A DNA stretch of 64,000 nt from Massilia phyllostachyos (GCF_021044825.1 NZ_JAJNOC010000011.1:91503-155502), one strand, 5' to 3'; positions 38,814 through 47,213 are shown, counted from the first letter of the stretch. A program made the numbers and translations. Notes: generated by a model not told the origin, from the sequence alone.

Positions 38814-39299
38814 ATGCCATCGTTTGATGTGGTCTGCGAAGCAGACATGGTCGAAGTGAAGAACGCCGTCGAACAGTCGAACAAGGAAATCACCACCCGC
38901 TTCGACTTCAAGGGCAGCTCGGCCAACGTCGAGCAGAAGGACAAGGAACTGACCCTGTTCGCCGATTCCGACTTCCAGCTCGGCCAGGTCAAGGACGTCC
39001 TGATCAACAAGATGGCCAAGCGCAAGGTGGACGTGCGCTTCCTCGACGAAGGCAAGGTCGAGAAGATCGGCGGCGACAAGGTCAAGCAGGTCATCAAGGT
39101 GCGCAACGGCATCGAGACCGAGGACGCCAAGAAGATCACCAAGGCGATCAAGGAAAGCAAGATGAAGGTCCAGGCCAGCATCCAGGGCGAATCGGTGCGC
39201 GTCACCGGCGCCAAGCGCGACGACCTGCAGGCCGCCATGGCCCTGCTGCGCAAGGACATCCAGGACCTGCCGCTGGCCTTCAACAACTTCCGCGACTGA
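38814..39299 (+). CDS. yajQ: YajQ family nucleotide/cyclic di-GMP-binding protein
   Basis: Cytoplasmic 161-residue protein of two ferredoxin-like half domains. MPSFDVVCEADMVEVKNAVE at the N-terminus, TTRFDFKGSSANVEQKDKEL (about 26-45) and a C-terminal RVTGAKRDDLQAAMALLRK are characteristic. The Xanthomonas orthologue binds cyclic di-GMP and modulates a LysR regulator; the same role here is inferred. AAAGGA lies upstream of the ATG. Divergent from murB. Confidence 0.95.
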   Translation: MPSFDVVCEADMVEVKNAVEQSNKEITTRFDFKGSSANVEQKDKELTLFADSDFQLGQVKDVLINKMAKRKVDVRFLDEGKVEKIGGDKVKQVIKVRNGIETEDAKKITKAIKESKMKVQASIQGESVRVTGAKRDDLQAAMALLRKDIQDLPLAFNNFRD

Positions 39300-39391
39300 G
39301 CGGAACACCGGCCGCAAGGCGGCGCGGCACCAATCGCGCCCGGGAGTAGAATAATGGCCGTGCGCCGCGCGGCCGGTACGATGTACGCGTA

Positions 39392-39493
39392 GAGGGTGTG
39401 AAAAAACGGCCATGGCAAGGCGCCGAGTCGAAGACAGTACGATAGTACGGCGAGACGAGGCAACGCAGCCATGGACGAATTTTTCACACCCTC
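39392..39493. repeat. 102-bp dispersed repeat with inverted ends, copy 1
   Basis: Begins GAGGGTGTGAAAAA and ends TTTTTCACACCCTC (14-bp perfect inverted termini). Inside, CCATGGC occurs near both ends, and the centre is GTAC-GATA-GTAC. A second copy at 48712-48813 is about 93 per cent identical with a different central tetranucleotide. Copy 1 lies 20 bp upstream of the flavoprotein gene, so it occupies that gene's leader or promoter region. Confidence 0.9.
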
Positions 39494-39513
39494 GTAGGGA
39501 TTTAAGGATTGCA

Positions 39514-40782
39514 ATGAAACGTGTTGATGATTTCCGCCTGCGACTGGGCAACAAGGAGTACGTGCCCATCATGATCGGCGGGATGGGTGTGGACATCTCG
39601 ACCTCCGAGCTGGCCCTGGAAGCGGCCCGCCTGGGCGGCATCGGCCACATTTCCGATGCGATGGTGCAGGACGTCTCGGACCGCAAGTTCGACACCACCT
39701 TCGTGAAAGACAAGACCAAGCTCTACAAGTTCAACATCAACAACATGAACAAGGCGGTGGTCCAGTTCGACCTCGACCGCCTGGCCGAAGCGACCCGCCT
39801 GCACGTGGGCTCGACCATGGAAGCGAAGCAGGGCGATGGCCTGATCTTCGTGAACTGCATGGAAAAGCTGACCATGAACGCGCCGAAGGAAACCCTGCGC
39901 ACCCGCCTGTCGGCGGCGATGGACGCGGGCATCGACGGCATCACCATGTCCGCCGGCCTGCACCTGGGTTCGTTCGAGCTGATCAAGGACCACCCGCGCT
40001 TCCGCTCGACCTTCCTCGGCATCATCGTCTCGTCGGTGCGCGCGCTGCAGCTGTTCCTCAAAAAGGTCTCGCGCCTGGACCGCCTGCCCGACTACATCAT
40101 CGTCGAAGGCCCGCTGGCCGGCGGCCACCTGGGCTTCGGCATCGACGACTGGAAGCAGTACGACCTGCACACCATCATGGACGAGATCCACGTCTTCATG
40201 CGCGAGCAGAAGCTGGACATTCCGGTGATCGCCGCGGGCGGCATCTTCACCGGTTCGGACGCGGTCGGCTTCCTGGAAAAAGGCGCCGGCGGCGTGCAGG
40301 TGGCGACCCGCTTCACCGTGACCCACGAGTGCGGCATGCCGGACAACGTCAAGCAGGAATACTTCCGCGCCAGCGAGGAAGACATCATCGTCAACGGCGT
40401 GTCGCCGACCGGCTATCCGATGCGCATGCTGAAAAGCACGCCGGCGATCGGCTCCGGCATCCGCCCGGGCTGCGAGTCCTACGGCTACCTGCTGGACGCG
40501 ACCGGCAATTGCTCGTACATCAATTCGTACAACCGCGAAGTGCAGGCCAGCCCGGACGGCAAGAACATCTCGGTGCTGGACAAGACCTGCCTGTGCACGC
40601 ACATGCGCAACTTCAACTGCTGGACCTGCGGGCACACTACCTACCGCCTGAAGGACACCACCCACAAGCTGGCGGACGGCAGCTACCAGATCCTGTCGGC
40701 CCAGCACGTGTTCGAGGATTACCAGTTCAGCGTCGACAACCAGATCGCGCTGCCGGAAAAGCAGGAAATCGTCGCCGCCTGA
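39514..40782 (+). CDS. Nitronate monooxygenase / NAD(P)H-dependent flavin oxidoreductase family protein
   Basis: FMN-binding TIM-barrel enzyme of the 2-nitropropane dioxygenase family, 422 residues; cytoplasmic. N-terminal PIMIGGMGVDISTSELALEA (about residues 16-35), FMN/phosphate loops GPLAGGHLGFGIDDW (about 202-216) and VIAAGGIFTGSDAV (about 238-251). Longer than simple NMO enzymes (about 320-350): a C-terminal Cys-rich part with CLCTHMRNFNCWTCG (about 364-378) could bind a metal or cluster, which is unusual. The ATG at 39514 follows TTTAAGGATTGCA; the 102-bp repeat is directly upstream. Substrate unknown. Confidence 0.85.
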   Translation: MKRVDDFRLRLGNKEYVPIMIGGMGVDISTSELALEAARLGGIGHISDAMVQDVSDRKFDTTFVKDKTKLYKFNINNMNKAVVQFDLDRLAEATRLHVGSTMEAKQGDGLIFVNCMEKLTMNAPKETLRTRLSAAMDAGIDGITMSAGLHLGSFELIKDHPRFRSTFLGIIVSSVRALQLFLKKVSRLDRLPDYIIVEGPLAGGHLGFGIDDWKQYDLHTIMDEIHVFMREQKLDIPVIAAGGIFTGSDAVGFLEKGAGGVQVATRFTVTHECGMPDNVKQEYFRASEEDIIVNGVSPTGYPMRMLKSTPAIGSGIRPGCESYGYLLDATGNCSYINSYNREVQASPDGKNISVLDKTCLCTHMRNFNCWTCGHTTYRLKDTTHKLADGSYQILSAQHVFEDYQFSVDNQIALPEKQEIVAA

Positions 40783-40810
40783 TCCGGCACGACACTCGTT
40801 CCATATCTGC

Positions 40811-40842
40811 AAAGCCACGGTTCGCCGTGGCTTTGTCTTTTT
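40811..40842 (+). terminator. Rho-independent terminator of the flavoprotein gene
   Basis: AAAGCCACGG and CCGTGGCTTT form a perfect 10-bp stem with a TTCG loop, followed by GTCTTTTT. Confidence 0.95.
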
Positions 40843-40918
40843 GCGCCGTGTTTGCGCCCTGTTTGCGTCAAGACGTGTAATCTAGACTTCCAGCGAGCGC
40901 TCATCTCGAAGGTGCGTC

Positions 40919-43285
40919 ATGTCCATGATCGATCCGTCCGCGCAGGTCAGTTTCCTGCTTGATGACGAGGGCAAGGTCACGGGCTGGAATCCGGCGGCCT
41001 CGAGCATGTTCGGCTGGACCATCGACAGCGCGCCGGGCCGCTTCCTGACGGATCTGCTGGCCAGCAGCGCGCGCTGGGATTCGCTGGCCTCGTCAGGCGG
41101 CGGGCGCATGCACATGCGCTTCGCCGGCGGCAGCGAAGGCAACGCCACCCTCACCCTGACCCGCCAGTACGACGGCCGCGGCGAGCCGCTCGGCTGGAGC
41201 GCCAGCGTCATCGTCGCGGCCGGCGACTCCGCCTGCGAGTCCGAGCGCGTTGGCCACACGCCCCTTTCCGAGGTCGTCGACCTGCTGCCCGGCACCTTCT
41301 ACGCCATCAACCGCGCCGGCCGCTTCGTCCTCTGGAACCACAACCTCGAACGCCTGACCGAATTGACGCCCGACGAGCTCGGCGCGGCCCAGGTGATGGA
41401 CATGTTCGAGCCGCACGAGCGCGCCGGGGCGCTCGAGAACATTCGCCGCGTGTTCGAGGAAGGGGCCGAGGTGTCGATGGAGATGAACTACGTGTCGCGC
41501 AGCGGACGCGAGACGCCGATGCTGGTCGGCGGCGCGCGCGTGGCCTGCCAGTGCGGCGACTACCTGTTCGGCATGGGCATCGACATTTCCAAGCGGCGCA
41601 ACAAGGAGCGCCAGCTAATGCTCAGCGAGCGCGCCCTGCACGCGGCCAGCAACGGCGTCGTGATCACCCGCTGCGTCGGGCGCGACAACCTCATCGAATA
41701 CGTGAATCCGGCTTTCGAGCGTATCGCCGGCTATCCGGCCGCGGAAGCGCTCGGGCGCGATCCGCGCTTCATGGCGGCGCACGACTTCGACGTCCATGAA
41801 CGCAGCCAGGTGCGCCAGGCCATCATCGAGCGGCGCGCCGTGAACGTGGTGTTCCGCAACCAGCGCAAGAACGGCGAGCTGTTCTGGAACGACCTGCGCA
41901 TCACCCCGGTGCGCGACGAGCACGGCGAAGTGACCCACTTCATCGGCATCCTGCAGGACGTCACCGCGATCAAGGAACGCACTGCCCACCTCGAGCACGA
42001 GGTCAACCACGATCCCCTCACCGGCCTGGCCAACCGCACCCTGCTGTGGGACCGGCTCGACCATGCGGTGCACCTGGCGCACCGCCACGGATCGATGGTG
42101 GCGACCGTGCTGATCGACCTCGACAACTTCAAGGCCATCAACGACACCTTCGGCCACGAGGCCGGCGACGAGGTGCTGAAAGTGGTGGCGCGGCGCCTGC
42201 AGTCGGCGGTGCGCGAGAGCGACACGGTGGCGCGCATGTCGGGCGACGAATTCGTGCTGGTGCTGGTCGACCAGCCCTCGGTGCGCTTCACCCTGCGCAT
42301 GGTGGAACGCCTGCGCAGCTCGATGACGATGCCGGTCGCCTTCGGCGGCAACGAGATCCCGGTCGGCGCCAGCCTGGGCGTGGCGCTGTATCCGCACGAC
42401 GGCCTGGGCCCGGCTGAACTGGTGCGCGGCGCCGACATGGCGATGTACCACGCCAAGAGCAACGGCGGCGGCGTGCATTTCTTTTCGCCGGAGATGCGCT
42501 CGGCCGACGAACGCCGCGCCGCGCTGGCCAGCAGCATCCGCGGCGCGCTCGACCACGACGAACTGTTCCTGCTGTTCCAGCCGCGCATGGACGCGCGCAG
42601 TGGGCGGGTAGCAGGCTTCGAGGCCCTGCTGCGCTGGCGCCATCCGGAACACGGCGTGATGCTGCCGGCCAGCTTCCTCGCCGAGGCCGAGGAGACCGGC
42701 CAGATGGTCGAGATCGGCAACTGGGTGCTGGACCAGGCCTGCGCCTTTCTCCAGCAGCTGCGCGAGCTCGGCTACACCGGGCTGCCGGTGTCGGTGAACG
42801 TCTCGCACCGCGAGTACAGCCAGTTCGGCTTCATCGCCGGCCTGGCGGCGCGCGTGCAGCGCCACGGCCTGCCGCCGGGCGCGCTCGAGATCGAGATTCC
42901 CGAGGCCGACCTGATCCGCAACCCCGGCCTGGGGCGCGATCTGTCGGCCCAGCTGCGCGAAGTCGGCGTGGCCCTGTCGCTGGACGAATTCGGCAAGGGC
43001 ATCTCCGACCTCTCCTTCCTGCAGCAGCTCTCGGTGCGCCAAGTGAAACTGTCCAAGGCGGCGGTGCGCGACATCGCGCGCGACGGCGGCAGCCAGCTCG
43101 CCAAGACCCTGATCGACATCGGCCACAACCTGGAACTCGCCGTGGTCGGCGAAGCGGTCGAGAACGAGGCCCAGGCGACCTTCCTGACCTCGCACGGCTG
43201 CGACCAGTTGCAGGGCCAGTGGTTCAGCGCGCCCTTGCCGGCGGACGAGGTGCGGCGCATGCTGGACCAGCGCTACCATGCATGA
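40919..43285 (+). CDS. PAS-PAS-PAS-GGDEF-EAL cyclic di-GMP enzyme
   Basis: Cytoplasmic, 788 residues, no membrane segment. Three PAS domains (about 5-115, 125-235, 240-360), GGDEF (365-530) and EAL (545-785). The GGDEF site is SGDEF (about 440), an accepted active variant, with an intact RxxD inhibitory site (RESD) five residues before it, so diguanylate cyclase activity with product inhibition is plausible. The EAL motif FEALLRW and Asn of VNVSHRE are present, but the usual DDFG reads DEFG and the KID segment reads VKLSK, so phosphodiesterase activity may be weak or lost. Likely senses redox, oxygen or a ligand through PAS. Confidence 0.95.
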   Translation: MSMIDPSAQVSFLLDDEGKVTGWNPAASSMFGWTIDSAPGRFLTDLLASSARWDSLASSGGGRMHMRFAGGSEGNATLTLTRQYDGRGEPLGWSASVIVAAGDSACESERVGHTPLSEVVDLLPGTFYAINRAGRFVLWNHNLERLTELTPDELGAAQVMDMFEPHERAGALENIRRVFEEGAEVSMEMNYVSRSGRETPMLVGGARVACQCGDYLFGMGIDISKRRNKERQLMLSERALHAASNGVVITRCVGRDNLIEYVNPAFERIAGYPAAEALGRDPRFMAAHDFDVHERSQVRQAIIERRAVNVVFRNQRKNGELFWNDLRITPVRDEHGEVTHFIGILQDVTAIKERTAHLEHEVNHDPLTGLANRTLLWDRLDHAVHLAHRHGSMVATVLIDLDNFKAINDTFGHEAGDEVLKVVARRLQSAVRESDTVARMSGDEFVLVLVDQPSVRFTLRMVERLRSSMTMPVAFGGNEIPVGASLGVALYPHDGLGPAELVRGADMAMYHAKSNGGGVHFFSPEMRSADERRAALASSIRGALDHDELFLLFQPRMDARSGRVAGFEALLRWRHPEHGVMLPASFLAEAEETGQMVEIGNWVLDQACAFLQQLRELGYTGLPVSVNVSHREYSQFGFIAGLAARVQRHGLPPGALEIEIPEADLIRNPGLGRDLSAQLREVGVALSLDEFGKGISDLSFLQQLSVRQVKLSKAAVRDIARDGGSQLAKTLIDIGHNLELAVVGEAVENEAQATFLTSHGCDQLQGQWFSAPLPADEVRRMLDQRYHA

Positions 43286-43323
43286 AGAATATGCATGCAA
43301 AAACACTTGCAATAATTCGATGT

Positions 43324-43331
43324 TTAGCTAA
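43324..43331. promoter_or_regulatory. TTAGCTAA palindrome upstream of the ArsR gene
   Basis: An 8-bp palindrome inside the near-palindrome TGTTTAGCTAACA, 10 bp before the ArsR start and downstream of a TTGCAA -35-like box (43307). A site here would suit autorepression by the small ArsR protein. Confidence 0.35.
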
Positions 43332-43341
43332 CAATCGATGC

Positions 43342-43656
43342 ATGACGTCCGTATTCAAAGCCCTGTCCGACCCGACCCGCCGCGCCATCCTCGAGCACCT
43401 GCAAGGCGGGCCGATGGGCGCCGGCGAACTGGCCGACCTCTTCGACGTGTCCAAGCCGACCATGTCGGCCCACTTCGCCGTGCTGGTCGCGGCCGGACTG
43501 ATCGTGCCGGAGAAGCATGGCCGCACCATCACCTACCAACTGTGCCTGTCGGTGCTGGAAGATGCCTTGCTCGGGTTCGCGCAGGCCTTTGGACTCAAGG
43601 TCAGCCGCGCCGCCGCCACACCCCGAGCCGTCCCACCCAAGAAGGAGAACACATGA
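43342..43656 (+). CDS. ArsR/SmtB-family transcriptional regulator (SdpR-like)
   Basis: Winged-helix repressor of 104 residues. MTSVFKALSDPTRRAILEHL at the N-terminus, recognition-helix region DLFDVSKPTMSAHFAVLVAA (about 35-54) and wing PEKHGRTITYQL (about 58-70). No Cys metal site is visible, consistent with the SdpR-type non-metal subgroup. Its stop overlaps the start of the next gene (ATGA), so the two are coupled, like the autorepressor/membrane-signal pair SdpR-SdpI. No clear ribosome site at this ATG. Confidence 0.9.
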   Translation: MTSVFKALSDPTRRAILEHLQGGPMGAGELADLFDVSKPTMSAHFAVLVAAGLIVPEKHGRTITYQLCLSVLEDALLGFAQAFGLKVSRAAATPRAVPPKKENT

Positions 43657-44054
43657 ACCCGTCGTCCCGTTTTTCGACCGTGTGCCGCGCCGTGCTGGCG
43701 GCCAGCCTCATCCTTGCCGAGTCCGCGCTGCTGGCCTGGGCCGCGCCAGAATACCTCGACCCCGAGTGGGGCAAGCGCCTGGCCGGCGCGCTGCTGGGCG
43801 GCGTGGTGGTGGCGTATGCGAATGCGATTCCGAAGGCGCTGGCGGCGCGCACGCGCTGCGCTCCCGCAGTGCACCAAGCCGCACGCCGCTTCACGGGCTG
43901 GGCCCTGGTGCTGGGCGGGCTCGGCTACATGCTCGCCTGGCTGCTGGCGCCGCTGCACCTGGCGGGAATGATCGGTGGGCTGACGCTCGGGGCGGCCGTT
44001 ACCTGCGCGGCGCTGGGGTGCATTCGCATCGGCGGGCGTCGCGCCGGTACTTGA
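43653..44054 (+). CDS. Small four-helix membrane protein coupled to the ArsR regulator
   Basis: 133 residues, about four hydrophobic helices (about 8-30, 42-60, 80-105, 108-128) with AAPEYLDPEWGKRLAGALLG between the first two. GAAGGAG precedes the ATG, which overlaps the regulator stop. I do not recognise a named family with certainty; position next to an ArsR gene resembles SdpI-type signalling membrane proteins, but sequence similarity to SdpI is not evident by eye. Likely senses or responds to an envelope signal and is controlled by the upstream repressor (inference). Confidence 0.8.
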   Translation: MNPSSRFSTVCRAVLAASLILAESALLAWAAPEYLDPEWGKRLAGALLGGVVVAYANAIPKALAARTRCAPAVHQAARRFTGWALVLGGLGYMLAWLLAPLHLAGMIGGLTLGAAVTCAALGCIRIGGRRAGT

Positions 44055-44060
44055 CTGAAA

Positions 44061-44800
44061 TTAGTTAGGCCAAAGACCGTCGCAACGGCGCAGGCCGGTG
44101 CCTAAGTTTGCATGAGCAGCCGATACGCGGACAAACTTGGACCCCGGCCTTCGCCGGGGTGACGGTCTTGGGTGTAACGGTGAATTCGAGCGCAAGTGTT
44201 CGATCACGCCTTCACCATCTTTGTTGATACGACTGATCAGCGCGCCGAGCACATCTTCCGCCATCTCGAACTGGTAGTTGGAGATGCGGAATTCATGGAA
44301 GCGCCCCAGCCCGGTACGCGCGTCCATCAGGAAGTTGAGCAGGTTCCAGCCCTGCGGGAACAGCACCTCGTCGCGTGTAAAACGCGCGGCGTCGGCCTTG
44401 TCCACCGCCGCCATCATCTCGTTCCACGCTGGAGGGAAAGTGCGCGCGCCGCCATGGTAATTCCAGACCACGCGCGCGGCAGAGGGCGCGTCGGGATGCA
44501 GGATGTGATTGGCGCGCATGCCCGTGTTGCGCACCGATTCCGACAGGTGGCGGTCGAACCACAGGTGGGCCGCCGCCACGTAGGGCGGATTGGTCGTGAT
44601 GTCGCGCGCGCTGATGGCGAGCTTCCCGTCCTGCATGTCCTTCGGGTGCACGAACAGGATGTCGTCGATCAGCCCCAGGCGCCGGAGCAGGACGCGCAGA
44701 CCAGGCCGTCGAAATCGCTGCGGGTGACGAGGCGATGCCGGCTGGCGGGCACAGGGGTCACGGACGGTGCGGCAAGGTAGTCGGCTAACATATCGCGCAT
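44061..44800 (-). pseudogene. Decayed DHH-family phosphoesterase (exopolyphosphatase-like)
   Basis: Minus-strand remnant. Start region MRDMLADYLAAPSVTPVPAS and HRLVTRSDFDGLVCA (motif I) are in one frame; VLLRRLGLIDDILFVHPKDM and the rest (DITTNPPYVAAAHLWF, NYHGGARTFPPAWNEMMAAV, FLMDARTGLGRFHEFRISNY) are in another. A single missing base near 44692-44697 (GCG-TCC where GCGGTCC is expected) joins them. Two further lesions: the DHH motif reads FDRH instead of FDHH, and after RISNYQ the tail runs into REP DNA, whose last about 35 codons encode SPRRRPGSKF-type junk. The protein is almost certainly non-functional; a sequencing error could explain only the first lesion. Confidence 0.85.
44073..44170. 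repeat. Pair of inverted REP-like palindromes
   Basis: AAACTTGGACCCCGGCC...GCCGGGGTGACGGTCTTG (44133-44170) faces a degenerate inverted copy starting AAGACCGTCGCAACGGCG (44073-44109). The pair has invaded the 3' end of the DHH pseudogene. Confidence 0.75.
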
Positions 44801-45101
44801 TCTCCAAAGCTGAGGGATTGGCGGGCAGCCCGGGGCGGCCGCCGGACCCAAAAAACTCCACCTTGCAATGTTTCCGGCCGTTAGCCTTTGCGCTGTCGCA
44901 TCCTGGCCATGCCCGGTGCAGCCCATGCCCCGGAACGTGCAGGCTGTCGCACGGTGCTGGCGCGGCAGGGAAGCTGGGGGTAAAGTTGCATCATCCCAAC
45001 AGAAGTAGATGCCGGCAATGTTGTTTTTCCGGCACGATCGGGCGGCGGAGGGTACACTCGCCGCTTCGACGTGCAAGCGAACCGACACCAACACCAGACC
45101 C
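44801..45101. other. Intergenic region upstream of the LytS-type kinase
   Basis: About 300 bp without a convincing gene. TACACT at 45053-45058 is a possible -10 for the kinase operon, without a matching -35. I see no other structure. Confidence 0.4.
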
Positions 45102-46376
45102 ATGCAAGCAAGGAACACAAGCCAGAACCATTTTTCCAGCGTCCTGTCGTGGCTCTACCGCGGCTTCGACGCCGTGGCGACCTGGGTGACCCAGCTGTCG
45201 TGGTGGAAGTTTTTCCTCTTTGCGATCCTGACCCTGACCGCCGGCGCCATCCTGCAGGAAGAATTGTTCTCGCGCCCGGCCGAGGAAGAGTCCCGCGCCG
45301 AGCGCGGTTCGGACAAGCGCAGCGACGCCGCCATCCTGATCGACGAGAGCGGCATCCATTTCAACCCGCGGGTCCGGCCGCGCAACGGCGCCTCGGCCGT
45401 TCCGCCGGAGGCGCCGGAAGCGCCCGAGGCCCCCGAGGCCCCCGAAGCACCGGCCACGCCGGCCACCCCGGCGACGCCCGCCGTGCCGGCCCCGCCCTCC
45501 GCCACCGTGAACCCGGACGGCGACTCAGTCCACATCGCGCTGCCGCCGCAGATCACCGAGGAACTGTCGAACGCGATCGAAGTCGCGGTCGAGGACGCCG
45601 CCGAGCAGAAGGTCTCGCGCTACCACAAGCAGGCCTCGACCTGGTTCATGAACTTCGTGCTGCTGTTCGTGCTGGCCCTGTTCGGCACCAAGGCCCTGGT
45701 CGGCGGCAAGAAGCGCGCCGAGGCGCAGTCGCAGATGGCGAACGCCGCCGCCGAGCGCGAGACCATGCAGCGCCAGCTGTCGGAAACCAGGATGCAGATG
45801 ATGCAGGCGCAGGTCGAGCCGCACTTCCTGTTCAACACCCTGGCCTCGGTCGAGCACCTGATCCAGGTCGACCCGCCGCGCGCCTCGGCCATGCAGCGCA
45901 GCCTGATCCAGTACCTGCGCGCGGTGCTGCCGCAGATGCGCGACAACGCCGTGGTCACCGGCCTCGGGCGCGAAGTCGACATGGTGACGGCCTACCTGGC
46001 CCTGCTCAAGATGCGCATGGAAGAACGCCTGACGGTGCAGATGAACATCCCCGACGGCCTGCGCAGCGCGGCCTTCCCGCCGATGATGCTGCAGTCGATG
46101 GTCGAGAACGCGATCAAGCACGGCCTCGAATGCAAGCCCGAAGGCGGCACCCTCAGGATCCAGGCCGACGTGGTGGACAGCAAGCTGCGCGTCACCGTCA
46201 CCGACGACGGCGTCGGCTTCGGCGTGGTGCCGAGCGACGGCACGGGCCTGGGCCTGCAGACCATCCGCGACCGCCTCAAATTGCTGCACGGCGACGGCGC
46301 CGGCCTGCACATCGCGGCCAACAGCCCGAGCGGCGTGATCGCGATGATCGAAGTGCCGTACCAGCTGTCGAAATAA
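45102..46376 (+). CDS. LytS/YehU-type sensor histidine kinase
   Basis: Membrane sensor of 424 residues. Two membrane segments (about 32-52 and 185-207) bracket a periplasmic region that contains a Pro/Ala/Glu repeat (EAPEAPEAPEAPATPATP, about 102-128). The cytoplasmic part is a His_kinase domain with phospho-acceptor motif QVEPHFLFNTLASVEHLIQ (about 240-260) and an N-box MVENAIKHGLE (about 336-346) plus GTGLGLQTIRDRL. The ATG at 45102 is chosen over the upstream ATG at 45009. The adjacent LytTR regulator, 75 bp downstream, is the expected partner. The stimulus is unknown. Confidence 0.93.
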   Translation: MQARNTSQNHFSSVLSWLYRGFDAVATWVTQLSWWKFFLFAILTLTAGAILQEELFSRPAEEESRAERGSDKRSDAAILIDESGIHFNPRVRPRNGASAVPPEAPEAPEAPEAPEAPATPATPATPAVPAPPSATVNPDGDSVHIALPPQITEELSNAIEVAVEDAAEQKVSRYHKQASTWFMNFVLLFVLALFGTKALVGGKKRAEAQSQMANAAAERETMQRQLSETRMQMMQAQVEPHFLFNTLASVEHLIQVDPPRASAMQRSLIQYLRAVLPQMRDNAVVTGLGREVDMVTAYLALLKMRMEERLTVQMNIPDGLRSAAFPPMMLQSMVENAIKHGLECKPEGGTLRIQADVVDSKLRVTVTDDGVGFGVVPSDGTGLGLQTIRDRLKLLHGDGAGLHIAANSPSGVIAMIEVPYQLSK

Positions 46377-46451
46377 GCCCATCGGCTGAACTTGCCTGTT
46401 ACGCCATTTCATTGAATAATTGTTACCCTTCACTCAGCTACCGGAATTGCC

Positions 46452-47213
46452 ATGCCTACTGCAATCATTGCCGACGATGAAAGACTGATGCGCGACCAGC
46501 TGCGCCTGCGGCTGTCGGAGGCATGGCCGGAACTGGAGATCCTGGGAGAGGCGAAGAACGGCGAAGAAGCCGTGGAACTGGTCGAGCAGCTGAAACCCGA
46601 CCTCACCTTCCTCGACATCCGCATGCCCGGCAAGACCGGCATGGAAGCGGCGCGCGACATCGGCGAGCGCAGCCAGATCGTGTTCGTCACCGCCTACGAC
46701 CAGTACGCGGTCGAAGCCTTCGAGCGCGGCGCGGTCGACTACGTGCTGAAACCCACCGAGCCGGAACGCCTGAAGGTCACCGTCGACCGTCTCAAGGGGC
46801 GCCTCGAGCGTCCGGGAGAGAAAGTCAACGACAGCGTCCAGCAGATGCTGTCGCAGCTGGCCGAAAAGATCGCCGCGCCCAAGCAGAAGCACCTGCAATG
46901 GATCCAGGCCAGCATCGGCCAGGACCTGCGCATGATTCCGGTGGAAGACATCCTGTTCTTCCGCTCGGACGAGAAATATACCTGCGTCCAGACCGCCTCC
47001 TTCGAAGCCCTGATCAGGAAGCCGGTGCGCGACCTGGCCGAGGAACTCGACCCCTCGCTGTTCTGGCAGATCCACCGCGCGACCCTGGTCAACGTGAACG
47101 CCATCGAAGGCGTGACGCGCGACATCCGCGGCCGCCACCTGGTGCTGGTCAAGGGCCGTCCGGAAAAGCTCGAAGTCAGCCGCAGCTTCCTGCACCTGTT
47201 CAAGCAGATGTAA
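46452..47213 (+). CDS. LytTR-family response regulator
   Basis: DNA-binding regulator of 253 residues paired with the LytS-type kinase. N-terminal receiver: ADDERLMRD (about 7-15) with phospho-Asp in LTFLDIRMPGKTG (about 55) and Thr/Lys switch residues (FVTAYDQYA; YVLKPTEPERL). Linker with a long helix (about 125-145). C-terminal LytTR domain (about 150-250): DILFFRSDEKYTCVQT and FWQIHRATLVNVNAIEGV. Targets are not in evidence; the next gene downstream is a P450. Confidence 0.95.
   Translation: MPTAIIADDERLMRDQLRLRLSEAWPELEILGEAKNGEEAVELVEQLKPDLTFLDIRMPGKTGMEAARDIGERSQIVFVTAYDQYAVEAFERGAVDYVLKPTEPERLKVTVDRLKGRLERPGEKVNDSVQQMLSQLAEKIAAPKQKHLQWIQASIGQDLRMIPVEDILFFRSDEKYTCVQTASFEALIRKPVRDLAEELDPSLFWQIHRATLVNVNAIEGVTRDIRGRHLVLVKGRPEKLEVSRSFLHLFKQM

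Noticed and set aside
43342..44054. An SdpRI-type toxin-immunity island
   Set aside because: No toxin or maturation genes are adjacent, and the membrane protein does not visibly resemble SdpI.
45403..45480. Tandem GAGGCCCCC-type repeats as a regulatory array
   Set aside because: They are in-frame codons for the Pro/Ala/Glu segment of the kinase.
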